Source of the DNA: Pleodorina starrii
Taxonomy: Eukaryota; Chlorophyta; Chlorophyceae; Chlamydomonadales; Volvocaceae
Length of the DNA stretch: 64,000 bases
Direction of reading: 5' to 3'
Assembly: GCA_030267565.1 (NCBI GenBank)
Contig: BRXU01000011.1
Location: forward strand, 858,501 to 922,500
Shown in pieces: positions 23,021 to 34,516 of this stretch (position 1 is its first letter; the number at the start of each line of letters is the position of its first letter). Below the pieces are notes generated by a model. It was not told the origin of the DNA. It ran no database searches and was given only the letters and a program-made list of their open reading frames with translations. The position numbers were made by a program, and so were the translations under genes.

Positions 23021-23590
23021 GGGGGAACAGATGCGTAACGTGGAGGAGGCGGGTGGCGCCCGTTGAGGCCGTTGAGGCCGTTGAGGTTTTGCAATGTGTG
23101 GGACTCGAAGTGAGGCAGAGGGGCCCAGATTTACGGTAGTGGACGAAGTGGGCAAGCAGAGCAGCGTTTCCGAGGGGGCAGTGGCGCCCAAAAGGGGGAG
23201 GGGCGTGGATTACCTTTGTAACGCTGGTACAAGGCCTCCACGGCGCGCAGGTCCAGCCCGCCGGCGACTGTTTGGGTTGCCAAACCCGACGTGTAAAAGT
23301 GGTCGATGGCCGCCTCGACGCCCCATCCCGAAGTTTTGAGGCAATCAGTGGCAATCTTCTCACTGCGCGCCCGAGCCGAGGGGACAGACGGTGGTCACTC
23401 GTGTCAAGCGCCAAGAGGGCATCTATACATCTACGCCGCCCATCCCACCTGCTGCCAGTGATGCTCCTAAACTGGGTAATTTTGTCCTTTTGTACTTTCG
23501 TGAGGCGGTTCTGCGCTCGTCGAAGCAGGATGTTTTGTAAGGATCCAGGTGAAGAGCCGGTGCAGAGCCACCAGAATGCACACACACCAT
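20344..23590 (-). CDS. DCUN1D: DCN1-like (DCUN1D) cullin neddylation factor
   Basis: Seven exons: 23590-23588, 23510-23449, 23362-23214, 22853-22750, 21488-21315, 20890-20720 and 20445-20344. They give 254 residues (family about 260). Exon 1 contributes only the initiator ATG, followed by a 77-bp intron. The N-terminus (QKDKITQFRSITG, SEKIATDCLKTSGW) is the UBA-like part. The PONY domain follows: ISVDGIMRFCQDLEVDP, then FAYNFSRE, WCEFLTKHHNRAISKDTW, and FSNFDENSAWPYLIDEFVDY. The last stretch keeps the Asp-Ala-Asp surface patch that contacts the cullin WHB region. DCN1 acts as a scaffold E3 that speeds NEDD8 transfer from UBC12 to cullins and so activates SCF-type ubiquitin ligases. A TAA at 20346-20344 ends the frame. 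Confidence 0.93.
22968..23019 (+). repeat. (GA)n microsatellite in DCN1-like intron
   Basis: Twenty-six uninterrupted GA dinucleotides lie in the intron between exons 3 and 4. On the transcribed strand this is a CT tract upstream of the acceptor at 22854. Confidence 0.95.
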
Positions 23591-24085
23591 TTTGAATGGC
23601 CACGTGATGGTCCAGCAGGCGGCCCCGCAACACAACTGGAACGGCCCCTGCTGGCCAGCCCCGACCCCAGGCCTACTCCCGTCCAGAACACAAGAGACTA
23701 CGGAGCTTTAACAGAACGTTGATGTAAGCAACTACATGCACTATGTGCAAGCTGTGTGCTGTCAAGTGCATTTTGACAAACAGTGTACAACACTTGTCGT
23801 GGGGCAGAACCGGATTTAACTTAAAACCTCTATATAGTTAAAAATAGTTTGCACTCTAACGGCCACACCCTGTTCAAGGACCAACTTACGTTTATCCAAG
23901 CGCCTCATTCGCCACTCGACACTGACAATAGAGTTAGATGCTTTAAGCATCGCACCGGCTGCTTACGGCCCCATTGTTAGGCGCATACGTGATTAAAGGC
24001 GCATACGTGATTAAACCACTGCAGCTGCGCCGGAAGCTAGCACCGAACCCATCGTTGACTAGAAGCGCGTTGACGCACCGCGTAC
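23591..24085. promoter_or_regulatory. Divergent promoter interval DCN1-like / AIDA, with 18-bp direct repeat
   Basis: The start codons of the two genes are 495 bp apart and point away from each other. Within it, an 18-bp sequence (GGCGCATACGTGATTAAA) is perfectly repeated head to tail at 23980-23997 and 23998-24015, about 70 bp upstream of the AIDA ATG. This could be a regulatory duplication or a simple slippage product. No TATA box assigned. Confidence 0.5.
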
Positions 24086-27000
24086 ATGGAGGATACTCGC
24101 GCTCGCTGGGACCGGGCATTTCAGGAGGCTGTAGACTATGACACCTGGGGGCAGGTACGCTCGAACGGACGGGCAAGGCAAGGGTGCACTCCGTGCAAAG
24201 CCAGCACGCCCCATTCGGAATACCCTCCGTCTGCAGGTAGAGGAGGCTCTAGAAGGTTATCAGCGACTGCAGGTCGCTGCTGCCGCGGTGGGTGGGTCAA
24301 GCAAGGGACGTGGGGTTGACGCCACGTCCCGAAACCCCTGGAAGCCCTGAGGCGAGGGGCGCCAGGCGGCCTGCATGTGCCTTGCACGGGGGTGCGCTAG
24401 TGGGGAGCCGTTTCCCCACCTGCCGTTTCTCCGCGGTGCCGTCCTAGACAGCCGCGAACGGAGGACTCGAACAGGTCACTCACGGCCGCAGCTGCGCACC
24501 CTGGCGCGACCGCAGGAGTACGTCGAGAATGTCTTGCAGCTCGCCATGGTACGGCGGGACGGCATTGGCAAGCTGGCGACGGCTCTGAAGTACCGGATAG
24601 AGGTGAGCCCGCGTCCGCAGCGCCCTATCGTCCACCAGCCAGCCACCCCCCGCAGTGCCCGTCCGGGGCCTCTCAGCTCTGCAAATAGTCAGGGGCCGCA
24701 GCCAGAGCAACCGGGTGCTCAGATAACGGGGCAGGATATTGGCGGGGCCTTTGCTGACTGGATGCCCGTGACGGCAGACAGCCAAGAGGGGTGGACCGCC
24801 ACAGCCCTCAGGGTGGGGGGTGTGGCGGTGAGCCAGCCCTTGACGGCCCGGATCTGATTTGATCCCTGGCAGCCCGAGGCGAGCGGCCACTGCCACGGGA
24901 TGGCGGTTACCGTGGCCCGGTGCTCCGGGCCGGGCCGGCCGGTGCTGCAGGGCCTGGGGCGCCGGGGCGGACGCACACGGAGGGGTGGCGGCGCTGTCCG
25001 CACCTATGCTGCTGCGTTGCGGCATGTGCAGCCGCAGCAGCAGGCGTCGCTGGGCACCCAGCTGACGGGGGCGCCAGCTGGGCACCTACACGGCCCGAGG
25101 AAGCGATTTCGATTCCCCGGACCTGTACAGGCGGGCGGGAAAACGGCACCGCAAGTGTTGCGGGTTGCATGGCCGGGGCCAGTGGGGGCGGCCCACGGTC
25201 CATGTGCGTTCTGGCGGTCGGCCCGGCCCCGCTCGGCGTCGGGAGCGGTGCACCCCATCCTCTCCACTTCGCATGATGCGGGGTCATCGGAACAACCAGC
25301 ACCGAGCACCCGCGGAAGGACGTTTGCGACACGGGCGTGCGACACGGGCGTGCACCCGTCTGCGTCACGCGGGGCGCCCAATAGTGAGCATGCCGCGGGA
25401 AGGAAGTCTCCCGCGCGCTCTGCTCACCTGCGAGCGACCCAACCCTGGTGGAGAGGGGGGGGCGCCCGGCTGCCGCCCGAGCAGCTGGAGAGAGAGAGAG
25501 ATGCGTACCCCTTTGCTCAATCCCTCTCGGTCTGCTGGTGTGCCGCCGGCCCTTCCGCCTTCCGCTGTGCGCCCACACGGACGCGGACGTCGGACGGACG
25601 GACGGACGGACGCAGGAGCTATCCAAGAGCGCCAACCGGAACATCGGGCTGTCTGGGATGAAGACCCTCAAGGGCTTCATGAAGGAGATCATTATCAGCG
25701 ACGGTGAGAACCGGCTCGGGCTCTGGCCCTGGCTCTGGTTTGGTTGATGCCGGGCTGGACGTCGTCCCTTTGAGGATCTGCCTGCCCGGGCTGCTAAATG
25801 CCTATGGCAGCCCGGGCGCAGGGGCGCGTCCCTTTCAAACCGATGAGGACCGCAAGCAGCGCCAGGCGTCGCCTGGCTCTGCGCGGGAGTGGAAAATCAG
25901 GTCGCTGGATAGGGTAGGGAATGGGCGGGAGACCTCGCTGCCGCACCCACCTGCACTCGCGCCTGGCGCCGGCTTACTGCGCAAGAGCCGGACGAGGTCA
26001 CGCGCTCAAAACCCTAACACCCCTTCCTGGACTTCATTCCTCGGTTCCCCAGTGCCCCTCCCCGCGCCCGATTTGCGTCGCCTCGGGTACCCAGCCGCGG
26101 CTCACAGATTTTTTGTGCCCGCCCCCTCCCCCCACCACACACATACACATACACATACACACACACTCGGTGTCCGCAGCGACGTTTCCGCTCCCCGGGG
26201 TCCAGCCGGAGGGGACCATCACGCCCAGCCCGTCGCCCTTCATCGCCGGAACTGCTGAGGTGCGGCCCCGGGTGACGTGACGTGACGTGTTGAGACCCTT
26301 GAGAGGAACCGGAAACGCGGAGGCGCAATGCGTGTGTGTGTGCAGGGCGCGGGCCTGCGCGATTCCGGGGTTTTCGTCGAGGCGGCCGCTGCAGGCAGAC
26401 TGGGGCGCGTCCCTGCTGGGGACCGGGCATCCTGCTGGATGGGATGTGGGTGGATGGGTGGGTGGGTGTGGCAGGATGCAGCAGCTGGCTGCCTTGGCGA
26501 TGGTACCGTATTGCGGTGGTGGCATATGCGCTCAGCGGCCTCCTCCAGCACGACTTCCGGCGCCTTCCACCAGCCGAGGCTTAGCCCCCGTGGGTAGCCG
26601 GGGCTTCTCCGCACATGCCTGCATATGCCTGTATCCGGGGGCCTGACGCCATCGAGTATCGCTGTATCGGCGGTGCTGCGTATGGCGCAGGTGCGTCAGG
26701 ACCGCGACGACGAGCCGGGCACGGACGAGCCGGCCAACGGCACGCTGCGGCTGGCGCCCGCGCACCAAAAGGGCGACGTCAGCCTGGTCATCTTCATTGA
26801 GAAGTGGGGCCTCAAGGACGCCATGTCGTACACCGACCCGCGGGTCGTCGTGTCGGTCCGGGACGACCGCGGCCAGGCGGTGGAGGCGGTCCAGGTGGGG
26901 CGGGGTGGCCGGGTGGGTCTGTTGCAAGCGACGATGCGCGACGCAGACCGGGTCGAAACGGGAGGCCAGCCGGGGCGGGACGCTGCATGGCGCTCGTGAG

Positions 27001-28130
27001 AGAGGGCTCACACGTTGCGCCCTTGCCCCTACCCCCGAAGCACACACGCACGCACACACACACACGCGCGCGCGCATTGAAAGCGTGGCCGCCCGCGTCT
27101 GCCTGCCTCCTATCGCCAGTGCACCCACGACTCCGGGCCAATCCAGGCTCCGTCCGGCTGTTCCCTCCGGCTGTTACCGGTCACGATCCCAACCTCCATC
27201 CCGCTGGGCAGGAGACGCCCATTGGTCGCTCCAATCTGAGCTACGTGTTCTTCGAGAACACGGTCTACATCCAGACGCCCATCAACGGCCTTTCCGAGAA
27301 GTCCGCCATCTTCTTCGAGTTCCGCCACTTCAAGCCCAAGAAGAACAAGGTGTGTGCGTGCAGGAGGCGGCAGGAGGAACGCGGCCGGGGCGCGCGGCTG
27401 TTTCCCTGTTGCACCGGGCTATCTGACGCGCGACCCAAGTGCGGTGTCAGCTTGCTCGCATGCATCCGCCATGCACCGGGATACCGTATTGGCCGCATAT
27501 CAGACCCGTTCTTGTCGAGTCCGGATCCGCCATCCCAGGCCCCGCCTCGCCCCGGGCCCAACACCGGCTATGGGGGCGCGCACGCTGTCAGGATACCGTA
27601 TCCCTGCGCCCGCGCGCCGCTCCTCGTTGTGTCGTGTCGTTGCTGCTCTGCACCTAAAACCGCCTCAACCCGCCTGACTCGGCCTCGCCGCCGCAGAAAA
27701 GCATCAAGGCCTACTGCTACATGGAGATGGATGAAATCAAGAACGGCCCGGTCACCCTCGAGGTGGGGCGGTGGCGGGCCTGGGCTGACCGGCGGTGGCC
27801 GTGCCTCCCCCTTTCTTTTCTTCATGCGTATGAGAACTAAGGCTCTCCATCCCCATCCCCCTCCTGATTCATCGTCTGACATGGGTACTGATGCCGCATC
27901 TCGCCTCGTTCACAGTTCGCTTGGCCCGCCTGCTCTTGCGTCTAATGTGTTGAGTCGCGCGGGATGCGACTGCCACCCCGTAACCGCTGCCCTCTGCCCC
28001 TCCCTGCCCTGCCTGCGGGTCGCAGGTATACAAGAAGCCGGCCAACTACAAGCGCAACAAGAAGCCGGCGCTGCTGAGTGTGAAGCCGCTGTACCTGCAC
28101 CTTGACCTGACCGTGCAGCAGCGGAGTTGA
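24086..28130 (+). CDS. AIDA: AIDA (axin interactor, dorsalization-associated) homologue
   Basis: Nine exons: 24086-24154, 24237-24287, 24516-24602, 25616-25703, 26180-26259, 26691-26894, 27212-27349, 27697-27762 and 28026-28130. They encode 295 residues (human AIDA 306). The N-terminal helical part carries RWDRAFQEAVDYDTWGQVEE and IGKLATAL. The C-terminal C2-type Aida domain shows FIEKWGLKDA, YTDPRVVVSVRD, SAIFFEFRHFKPKK, YCYMEMDEIKNGPV and LYLHLDLTVQQ. The domain is thought to bind phosphoinositide membranes. In vertebrates the protein binds axin and blocks JNK signalling, and also takes part in ER-associated degradation of lipid enzymes. Algae lack the axin pathway, so that role cannot be carried over. 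All junctions are in phase. Confidence 0.92.
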
Positions 28131-29837
28131 CCGCCGCGTGTCGTGCAGGCGTGTGCTCGTGTGTGCGAGGTCGGGAGATAAGGGAAGGAACCGCAGGGCA
28201 GGGCGGGATGCGGGGAACGGGCGGATTGGGGTTGGACACATACCCGAAGGGCTTCGGGGGGGTTGTTATGAGTTTGCGCGCGCGGGGCAGCAGGGAAGGG
28301 CGCGAAAGCGGTCGACGGGCACGCCGCCTACCCGGGGCGTGATTCGCGCGGCAGATGTTGGTCAAGCGGGGCCGGCTGGGGGTGCGCTGGTGTGGTGATG
28401 TGACTGTCGCTCGTTCAATGGTGGTGGTTGGCCGCGTGCGGGGATCGGTCTAAGATTGGAGTGCAATGTGAGGGAGGAGGGGGGCGGGCGCAGCGATAAC
28501 TGTTTTTGACGGGTTAGGGGGCCGTTGCGGTTTGCTTGCTCGTGACGTGTGCGTTAGGTGTTCTGTTGTGTGTGAGTGACATGCGGTGAATCACGAATGC
28601 CCCGCTGGATGTGTACAAGTTCATTCGTTTGGTGTCCGGTATGTGGGCCCGGCGGGCGCGACCTGCGTGGCGTGCGGAACTGTTTATTGGCCCGGCGGTG
28701 CTTCGGGTGAGACTCGTTAGGCTAGGCTGCTGGGTTGGAACGTTTGAGGAACTGTGCCTTGAAATGCTGTGGTACCCATAATCGGACGGACTCGACGCAT
28801 CGCTGGGGAAACAAACGCAGGAGCTCGGCTCGTCGTCGATGTGGGTACGACGGGTTTGGCCCCAGCGGCTCGTACGACAGCATCGCGATGGACGTGCCGT
28901 CAGGACGCGCACGCCTTCCGCCTTATCCTTGGTGAAGGTGAGTATCAATACTGTACATGTGTGGAGCTGCGCGGGCGATGGGGGCAAGATATTGCGGAAC
29001 TGTCTTGTCGGTCGAATGGGCTGGTGTATATCCTTTGTTGTGTGATTACAATGCCCCTCCTTACCGGGCTCAGCAGCGCGAGAGCGGGGTATCTACGGAT
29101 CTGCGAGTCCTTGAATTGACGTCTTCTGGGAGGTATCCACCTGCCCAGCTGACGATTGGCTCAGCTCGGCCATCGTCTTCAAGCGCGGCGAAGGTTCCAT
29201 TTAATGCTCGTAAGTGGAAGTGTTGGTAAAGTTACCTCAGGTTTTGAGTCGGGAGGTGTTGAGAGTCAAACAAGTCAAGTAAATAGTCATGTCAGGTCAC
29301 GTCACACCGGTCAGGAGCCTCTTTGCTTTGGGATTCTCGTTGCAGTGGATGCCATGCTTGCCCCATTACATATGAGCGGAAGGCAAAACTGGCGGGGAAG
29401 ACGAGGCAAGATGTCGTAAGCGCGCCTTGCAGGTTTGAAACTGAAACGTTTATGGAATTGGTAATGTATTGCACCGATAAGCAAGAAACGGTGCTTGCAA
29501 CGAAGGAATGAAGTTCAGTTTATGTTCCAAGGAGTTTGTTCTTGTTCCATGAGCCGTCGTAATGTTCCGGGAACAGCAGTGGTTCTGTTCCGGGAAGCGG
29601 GGACGGACCTTCCCAGTTCCCAGCGATGGAGCGTGCGGATCTTACGAATGACTCCGTTGTCGTACCCAAATGTAGACAGAGCTTGTTTTACCAACTGTGG
29701 CCCTGCCTTAATCAATTATTAAAAATCTAACGTATTATGTTCTTCTTAATAAAGGTTGCGCTTCACATCTGGTTGTGTCGAGGCGTGCAAGCCTTTTAGC
29801 CGCTCGTTGGGATGTGCGCTTGCGTTGGCGATTCTCG
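28131..29837. other. Intergenic region between AIDA and STAY-GREEN
   Basis: Holds the AIDA 3' UTR and the STAY-GREEN promoter. GC-rich to about 28,500, then more AT-rich towards 29,750. No further gene, RNA or repeat recognised. Confidence 0.55.
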
Positions 29838-32800
29838 ATGACACCACTGCGTGCTCAAGGCCTGGCATCCTGCACCACCTCAGCGCGCCGGACAGCGTGT
29901 GTTAGCAAAAGCCGATCGCTGAATGAGCCGATAGAAAACGCCGGCTCGCGGAGCTCAACCCATTACGCGGCATCCACTTCTCAATGTACAGCGGTATTAG
30001 TGGCGCAATGCAGAGGAGTGGGCAGAGCAACAACACGGCGACGAGTGGTGAGAACGGATGCGCTCGCTGCGAGCCCTAGCTCGCCACGCCTCCATCATTT
30101 ACATGTTTTTGAATAACCGCAGATTTCACAGGCGCTGTTTGATCCACCGCCTTTCCGGCCGGAGAAGCTAGCGGTCTTACTTGTAGCGGGCACGACCCCA
30201 TTGGAGCCAGCCCCGCCGCTCAGTCGAAAGTACACGCTAACGCATAATGACATCACCGGAAGCCTCCGTCTTACAATAGGACCGGACTACAATGAACAGC
30301 AGATTTCCGGTTTTTACACCCGCCTCCTGCGCGATGAGGTGGTCGCGGAGTGGGTGAACGTCGGCTCGTCGGGCTACGCGCTCCATGTCTATTGCCACGT
30401 TAGCGGCGAGGAGCGATGGCTGGCGCCCCCGCTGCTACGCAACTACATCTTTCGGAGGGAAATGCCCCTGGTGCGTGGCAAAAGCGACTCATGCGGGTGC
30501 ATGCGTGCATCCGTTTCACCGGCCTGGGGCACGCTGGCGCTTCCAGGCCCAACACCCTCACCGCCCAATCAAACCGAGGAGCAGCTGCCATGAGAGGCTG
30601 CTGGCCCCGACGGGCCTGGGCGACCGCTGCCGCCTGCTGCTACTGACTGCAGCCAACGTTTCTCGCACCCAGCAGTCATCTCCTGTCCTGGACATGTGCA
30701 TGTCCCTCTTGCCATGCTGCTCAGCCACTGCTCCAGGGCGGCCCGGCTCCTGCGTAGAATTTCCACCCGACCCGACCGTCGCGACCCGTTCTCGTCAATC
30801 CGCTCTCGCTGCCACTGTCACCGCCACCACCGCCCGCCGCCGATTGTTACTTGCTTTCCCAACTCGGAAATACTTGCTTGCCCTCTCGTGGTTCATCTTT
30901 GAGTACATCCCCCGGTCACCCACATCCGCGAACACCCACACCTGCTCCCAACTGTCCAACAACTTCCCCCGTTGCTCCCCTGGACTCTTTCACACAATGC
31001 GCTTTTCCACTTCGACTGTCAGCCTGTCAGCCTATCGCCGCCGCTTTTGCCTTTTATACTCTGCCCCCGCTCCTCTCCACCCCTGCAACCCGCAGGTCCT
31101 CGACACGCTGGTCTACGCCGACCGACAGCTGCTCCGAAACCAGCCGGCGCTCTCCCAGGCGCAGGTCTACGTCCATTTCCAATCCAGCGCAAAGGTAAAA
31201 GCGGTTAACTTTGACGCTGTCAAGGAGTAGGGCAGTAGGGGCCGCGCTGTAGGGTCAAGGAGTGCAGTAGGGGCCGCTTACTTTGACGCTGTCAAGGAGT
31301 AGGGCAGTAGGGGCCGCGCCAGTGGGAGGGCGGTCCTTTAAGACATAAAGAGGCCGCGCCAGTGGGAAGGAAGGCCGTCCTTGACTTGCAGTTCTCCATT
31401 AGCGCGCGGCGCCCGGCAGGAGTCGCACTCCTGGGGCAGCTCTATTGACAGGGTGTGGCAAGGGAGGCTGAGGTCGGGTCGGGTCGGCGCAAGCTGCGGG
31501 TTCGCTCCACTTGTCTCCACGGAGCGGTGACGCGGAGACCAACCCAACAGCTAGGCTCCTCCTTACTGCGATGGCGCACTCGGCACCTCTCCCCCCGAAT
31601 GCGCGATCTCGGCGCGTGAAAACCCTCAAAACCCTGAAAACCCTGAAAACGCAGGAACTTGACACGGTGGAGTACTGGGGGGTGTTGGGTGACCGGTCGA
31701 CCTGGCCCAAGGGCCCCACCTCGATCCTGCTGCGCATGATTTACGCGGTGGTGGGCTGGCCGCCCTCCCTGGCCGCCCAGCCAGCCGATCTCTCGATCGA
31801 TCTGCCCTCGGAGCTGTGCGACGTGGAGGAGGCGGTGCGGCAGCAGCAGCGGCGGCTGATGCTCTTGGAGGGCCAACGGCGGCGAGAGCAGCAGCAGGTG
31901 GAGGAGGAGGAGGGGGAGGAGCGGGAAGAGGAGCATGAGCCGTTAACGCTGGCAGCGCTGGAACAGCGGCTGCAGACGCAGCAGCAGCCCGTCTCGCATG
32001 AGGTTGTCCCACGGCGGTTACAACAGCAGCAACAGCAGGAGGCGGCGGCGGAGGAGGATGCTGCGGACGTATTGGTCGCAGTGGCGGTTGCCAATGGCGG
32101 GGAGCTTCCGGTGCCGGGGCAGGCGGCGGAGGTGACAGAACGTCAGCGGCGGGCGCCGGGGGCGGAGGAGCGGCAGCAACAGCAGCAGCAGCCGCAGGGC
32201 TCGGGCGTCGTCGTGGCGACAGCAAGCTCGCACCGGTCAACGTCGGAGCGGGGCACTGCGAGTGAGTTTGATGGCCTTTGCGGTGCCTCGTTAGGGGGCG
32301 GGTCCTGGGGTGGCGGGAGCAGCAGCAGCGGCGGCGGCGGCAGCGGCGGCGGATTCGGCGGGGAACTGGACATGTCGACGTCGATAGCGTCTGCGAACGG
32401 GCTGGGGGCCGCAGGGAGAGGCGAGGCCGCCGAGGCCAGCAACAGCACCAGCAATGGCCGAAGTGGTATGTCGGCAGCAACTGCCGGCGGTGACGGGGCA
32501 TGCACTAGCAGCAGCAACAGCAGCAGCGACGGCGGGCTCGGGAGCTTGAGTAACGGCTACATAGGGAACGGCAACGGCGCCGCCACCGCGTTGACAGACA
32601 ATGGCGGCATGCCGCCGTCACCTTTAGCGGTCATGCCCGCAGCAGCAGCAGCAGCAGCCAGCGGGTGCGCCGGCATCGAGGCCGCCGGGTCGGCGCCTTG
32701 CAGCGGGGGGCCGGGCTGCCCGTGTGGGAGCGCTCATCGGCCACCATACAGTGATGCCCTGGTGGTCGGCACCGGGGACAGGTTGGGAACGTCGGACGGG

Positions 32801-32971
32801 GCCGCGGCGGAGGGGCGAGGGGGCCTGACGGCGCAACAGCAGCAGCAGCAGCAGCGAGCCGGCAGCCCGTGGAGACCGGTCGACCTGGCCCAAGGGACCC
32901 ACCTCGATCCTGCTGCGCATGATTTACGCGGTGGTGGGCTGGCCGCCCTCCCTGGCCGCCCAGCCAGCTGA
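29838..32971 (+). CDS. SGR: STAY-GREEN (SGR/NYE) Mg-dechelatase with long low-complexity C-terminus
   Basis: Exons 29838-30047, 30132-30470, 31096-31194 and 31655-32971 give 654 residues. Residues 1-70 are Ser/Thr/Arg/Ala-rich and acid-poor, like a chloroplast transit peptide. The core follows: ALFDPPPF, YTLTHNDITGSLRLTIG, LLRDEVVAEW, ALHVYCHVSGEERWL, NYIFRREMPL, VYVHFQS and, across the last intron, LDTVEYWG. All align with plant SGR1, which removes Mg from chlorophyll a at the start of chlorophyll breakdown. Land-plant proteins are about 270 residues. Here a tail of some 400 residues rich in Gln, Glu, Ser, Gly and Ala follows. It holds a Cys cluster (C565, C571, C573) that may or may not correspond to the land-plant Cys-rich motif. 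The frame closes at 32971, inside a duplicated segment. The tail's 3' structure is the least certain part. Confidence 0.87.
31206..31372 (+). repeat. Short direct repeats in STAY-GREEN intron 3
   Basis: A 40-bp sequence containing CTTTGACGCTGTCAAGGAG and AGGGCAGTAGGGGCCGC occurs near 31206 and again near 31280, with a shorter variant between them. A CGCCAGTGGGA motif is also doubled (about 31315 and 31355). All lie in the 460-bp intron ending at 31654. Confidence 0.75.
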
Positions 32972-33517
32972 TCTCTCGATTGACCTGCCCTCGGAGCTGC
33001 GCGACGTGGAAGAGGCGGTGCGGCAGCAGCAGCGGCGGCTGATGCGGCGGCGAGAGCCGCAGCAGCAGGAGGAGGAGGAAGAGCCGGTAACGCTGGCAGC
33101 GCTGGAACAGCGGCTGCAGACGCAGCAGCAGCCCGTCTCGCATGAGGTTGTCCCACGGCGGTTAGAACAGCAGCAACAGCAGGAGGCGGCGGCGGAGGAG
33201 GATGTGTGGACATGTTGGTCGTAGTGGCGTCTGGCACGGTGGCGGTTGCCCGGCAGGCGGCGGAGGTGCCAGAACCTCAGCGGCAGGCGCCAGTGGCGGT
33301 GGCGGCGGCAGCCGCAGCGGCGGCGGCGGATTCGGTGGGGAACTGGACTTGTCGACGACGCTAGCGTCTGCGAACGGGCTGGGTGCCGCACGGAGAGGCG
33401 AGGTCGCCGAGGCCAGCACCAGCAGCAGCAGAGGACTTCAGAAGGGGCCGCGGCGGAGGGGCGAGGGGGCCTGACGGCGCAGCAGCAACAGCGAGCCGGC
33501 AGCACCTTGGAGTTGCG
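31693..33517 (+). repeat. 1.18-kb tandem duplication of the STAY-GREEN tail, second copy shortened
   Basis: The segment 31693-32875 (beginning CCGGTCGACCTGG) is followed directly by a second copy from 32876 that keeps its start, middle (QQQ/EEE tract, AALEQRLQTQQQPVSHEVVP) and end but has lost internal pieces. The offset of 1,183 bp is not a multiple of three, so the main frame enters copy 2 shifted by one base and stops at 32971. In its own frame copy 2 hits a stop at 33222-33224 and then reopens to 33587. Confidence 0.9.
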
Positions 33518-34516
33518 TGTCGTACGACCTGTCGTACAGATTGATATGGGACTGGTAGAGTGCAGGAGGTTGTTGCGAGGCAGCTGAAGGGGCGGCAGCG
33601 CGCGTGCCTTTCAATATATTGTCTGTTCGTTCGTTCGTTTGGTGGTGTTCGGTTGGGTGTGATGCGTTATTATATGTAACACTTTCGCGCGTGTATGATG
33701 CGGTAAGAGCTTGAGAGGCGGTAGAACGGGGCGGCGACTGCTGCGGTTGCTGTCCGCGGTTCGACGTAGAAGTTTAGGAAGGGACTGCCGTATGTTTTGT
33801 GTTTCGGATTTGTAGAACTCTCTTGCTAGTCGTCGAGCCGAGTTCGAGCCGAGTCGGACAGCGGTGTCCGCAGCCTGCCAGGAGACCGCCAGACTCCCGG
33901 GGGTCCGTGTGGGGATCAGGGCCCTGAGGCGAGAGACCGGTCGGTCGGGTCCCATCGAGGGGGCAAAGGACGATATGACGTTGCCAGCGGGGCAAGTGTG
34001 CAAAGCTGCTGACATGGGAGCGCACTGATCGCCGCTGTCCATTCAAGAGCTGGGCGAGGACCGGGCGGCTCCTTTTTCGCCCTGACCTATGCTAATAGGC
34101 GGGTGCAGGGATGCGCGTTTGCCGCGGTGGTGGGGTTGGGGACCTGGCGGGCGGGCGGGCGGGCATCAGAATTCGCACGAGCGTGTTGCGGACAGCCGTG
34201 CACCTGTCGACGGTAACGGTGCGGCAACAGACCAGCATATTGGGGCATCCTCCTTTTGATGCAAATGGCTTCACCAGCGCCGATCCGAGCGTCCTTTTGG
34301 CCATCCGACGGCGGCAGATGGCGACCTAGGCAGTGATAGGAAATCAGGAATCCCGACCCCGAGCAGACCTACCCAGCTCCAAACTACGAAGCGAACTTCG
34401 CTGCAACGAGCAACGCAAATTGCCGTAACACAATAGGACAGAGCCAATCGAGCGCCCTATGTGAACAGCTTGCACGACACCCTGGTGGTGCAATTTCGCG
34501 ACTGAAATTACCGCCC
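32972..34516. other. Convergent region STAY-GREEN / CPSF100 3' ends
   Basis: The first 550 bp is the remainder of the duplicated tail. A TGTAA motif at 33676, the poly(A) signal of volvocine algae, lies in an AT-richer stretch with TTCG repeats (33625-33640) and may end the STAY-GREEN transcript. No gene seen from there to the CPSF100 stop codon. Confidence 0.5.

Noticed and set aside
32919..33224. Separate gene in the second tail copy downstream of STAY-GREEN
   Set aside because: It is a shortened, decayed duplicate of the preceding exon, with an early stop and no promoter or start of its own.
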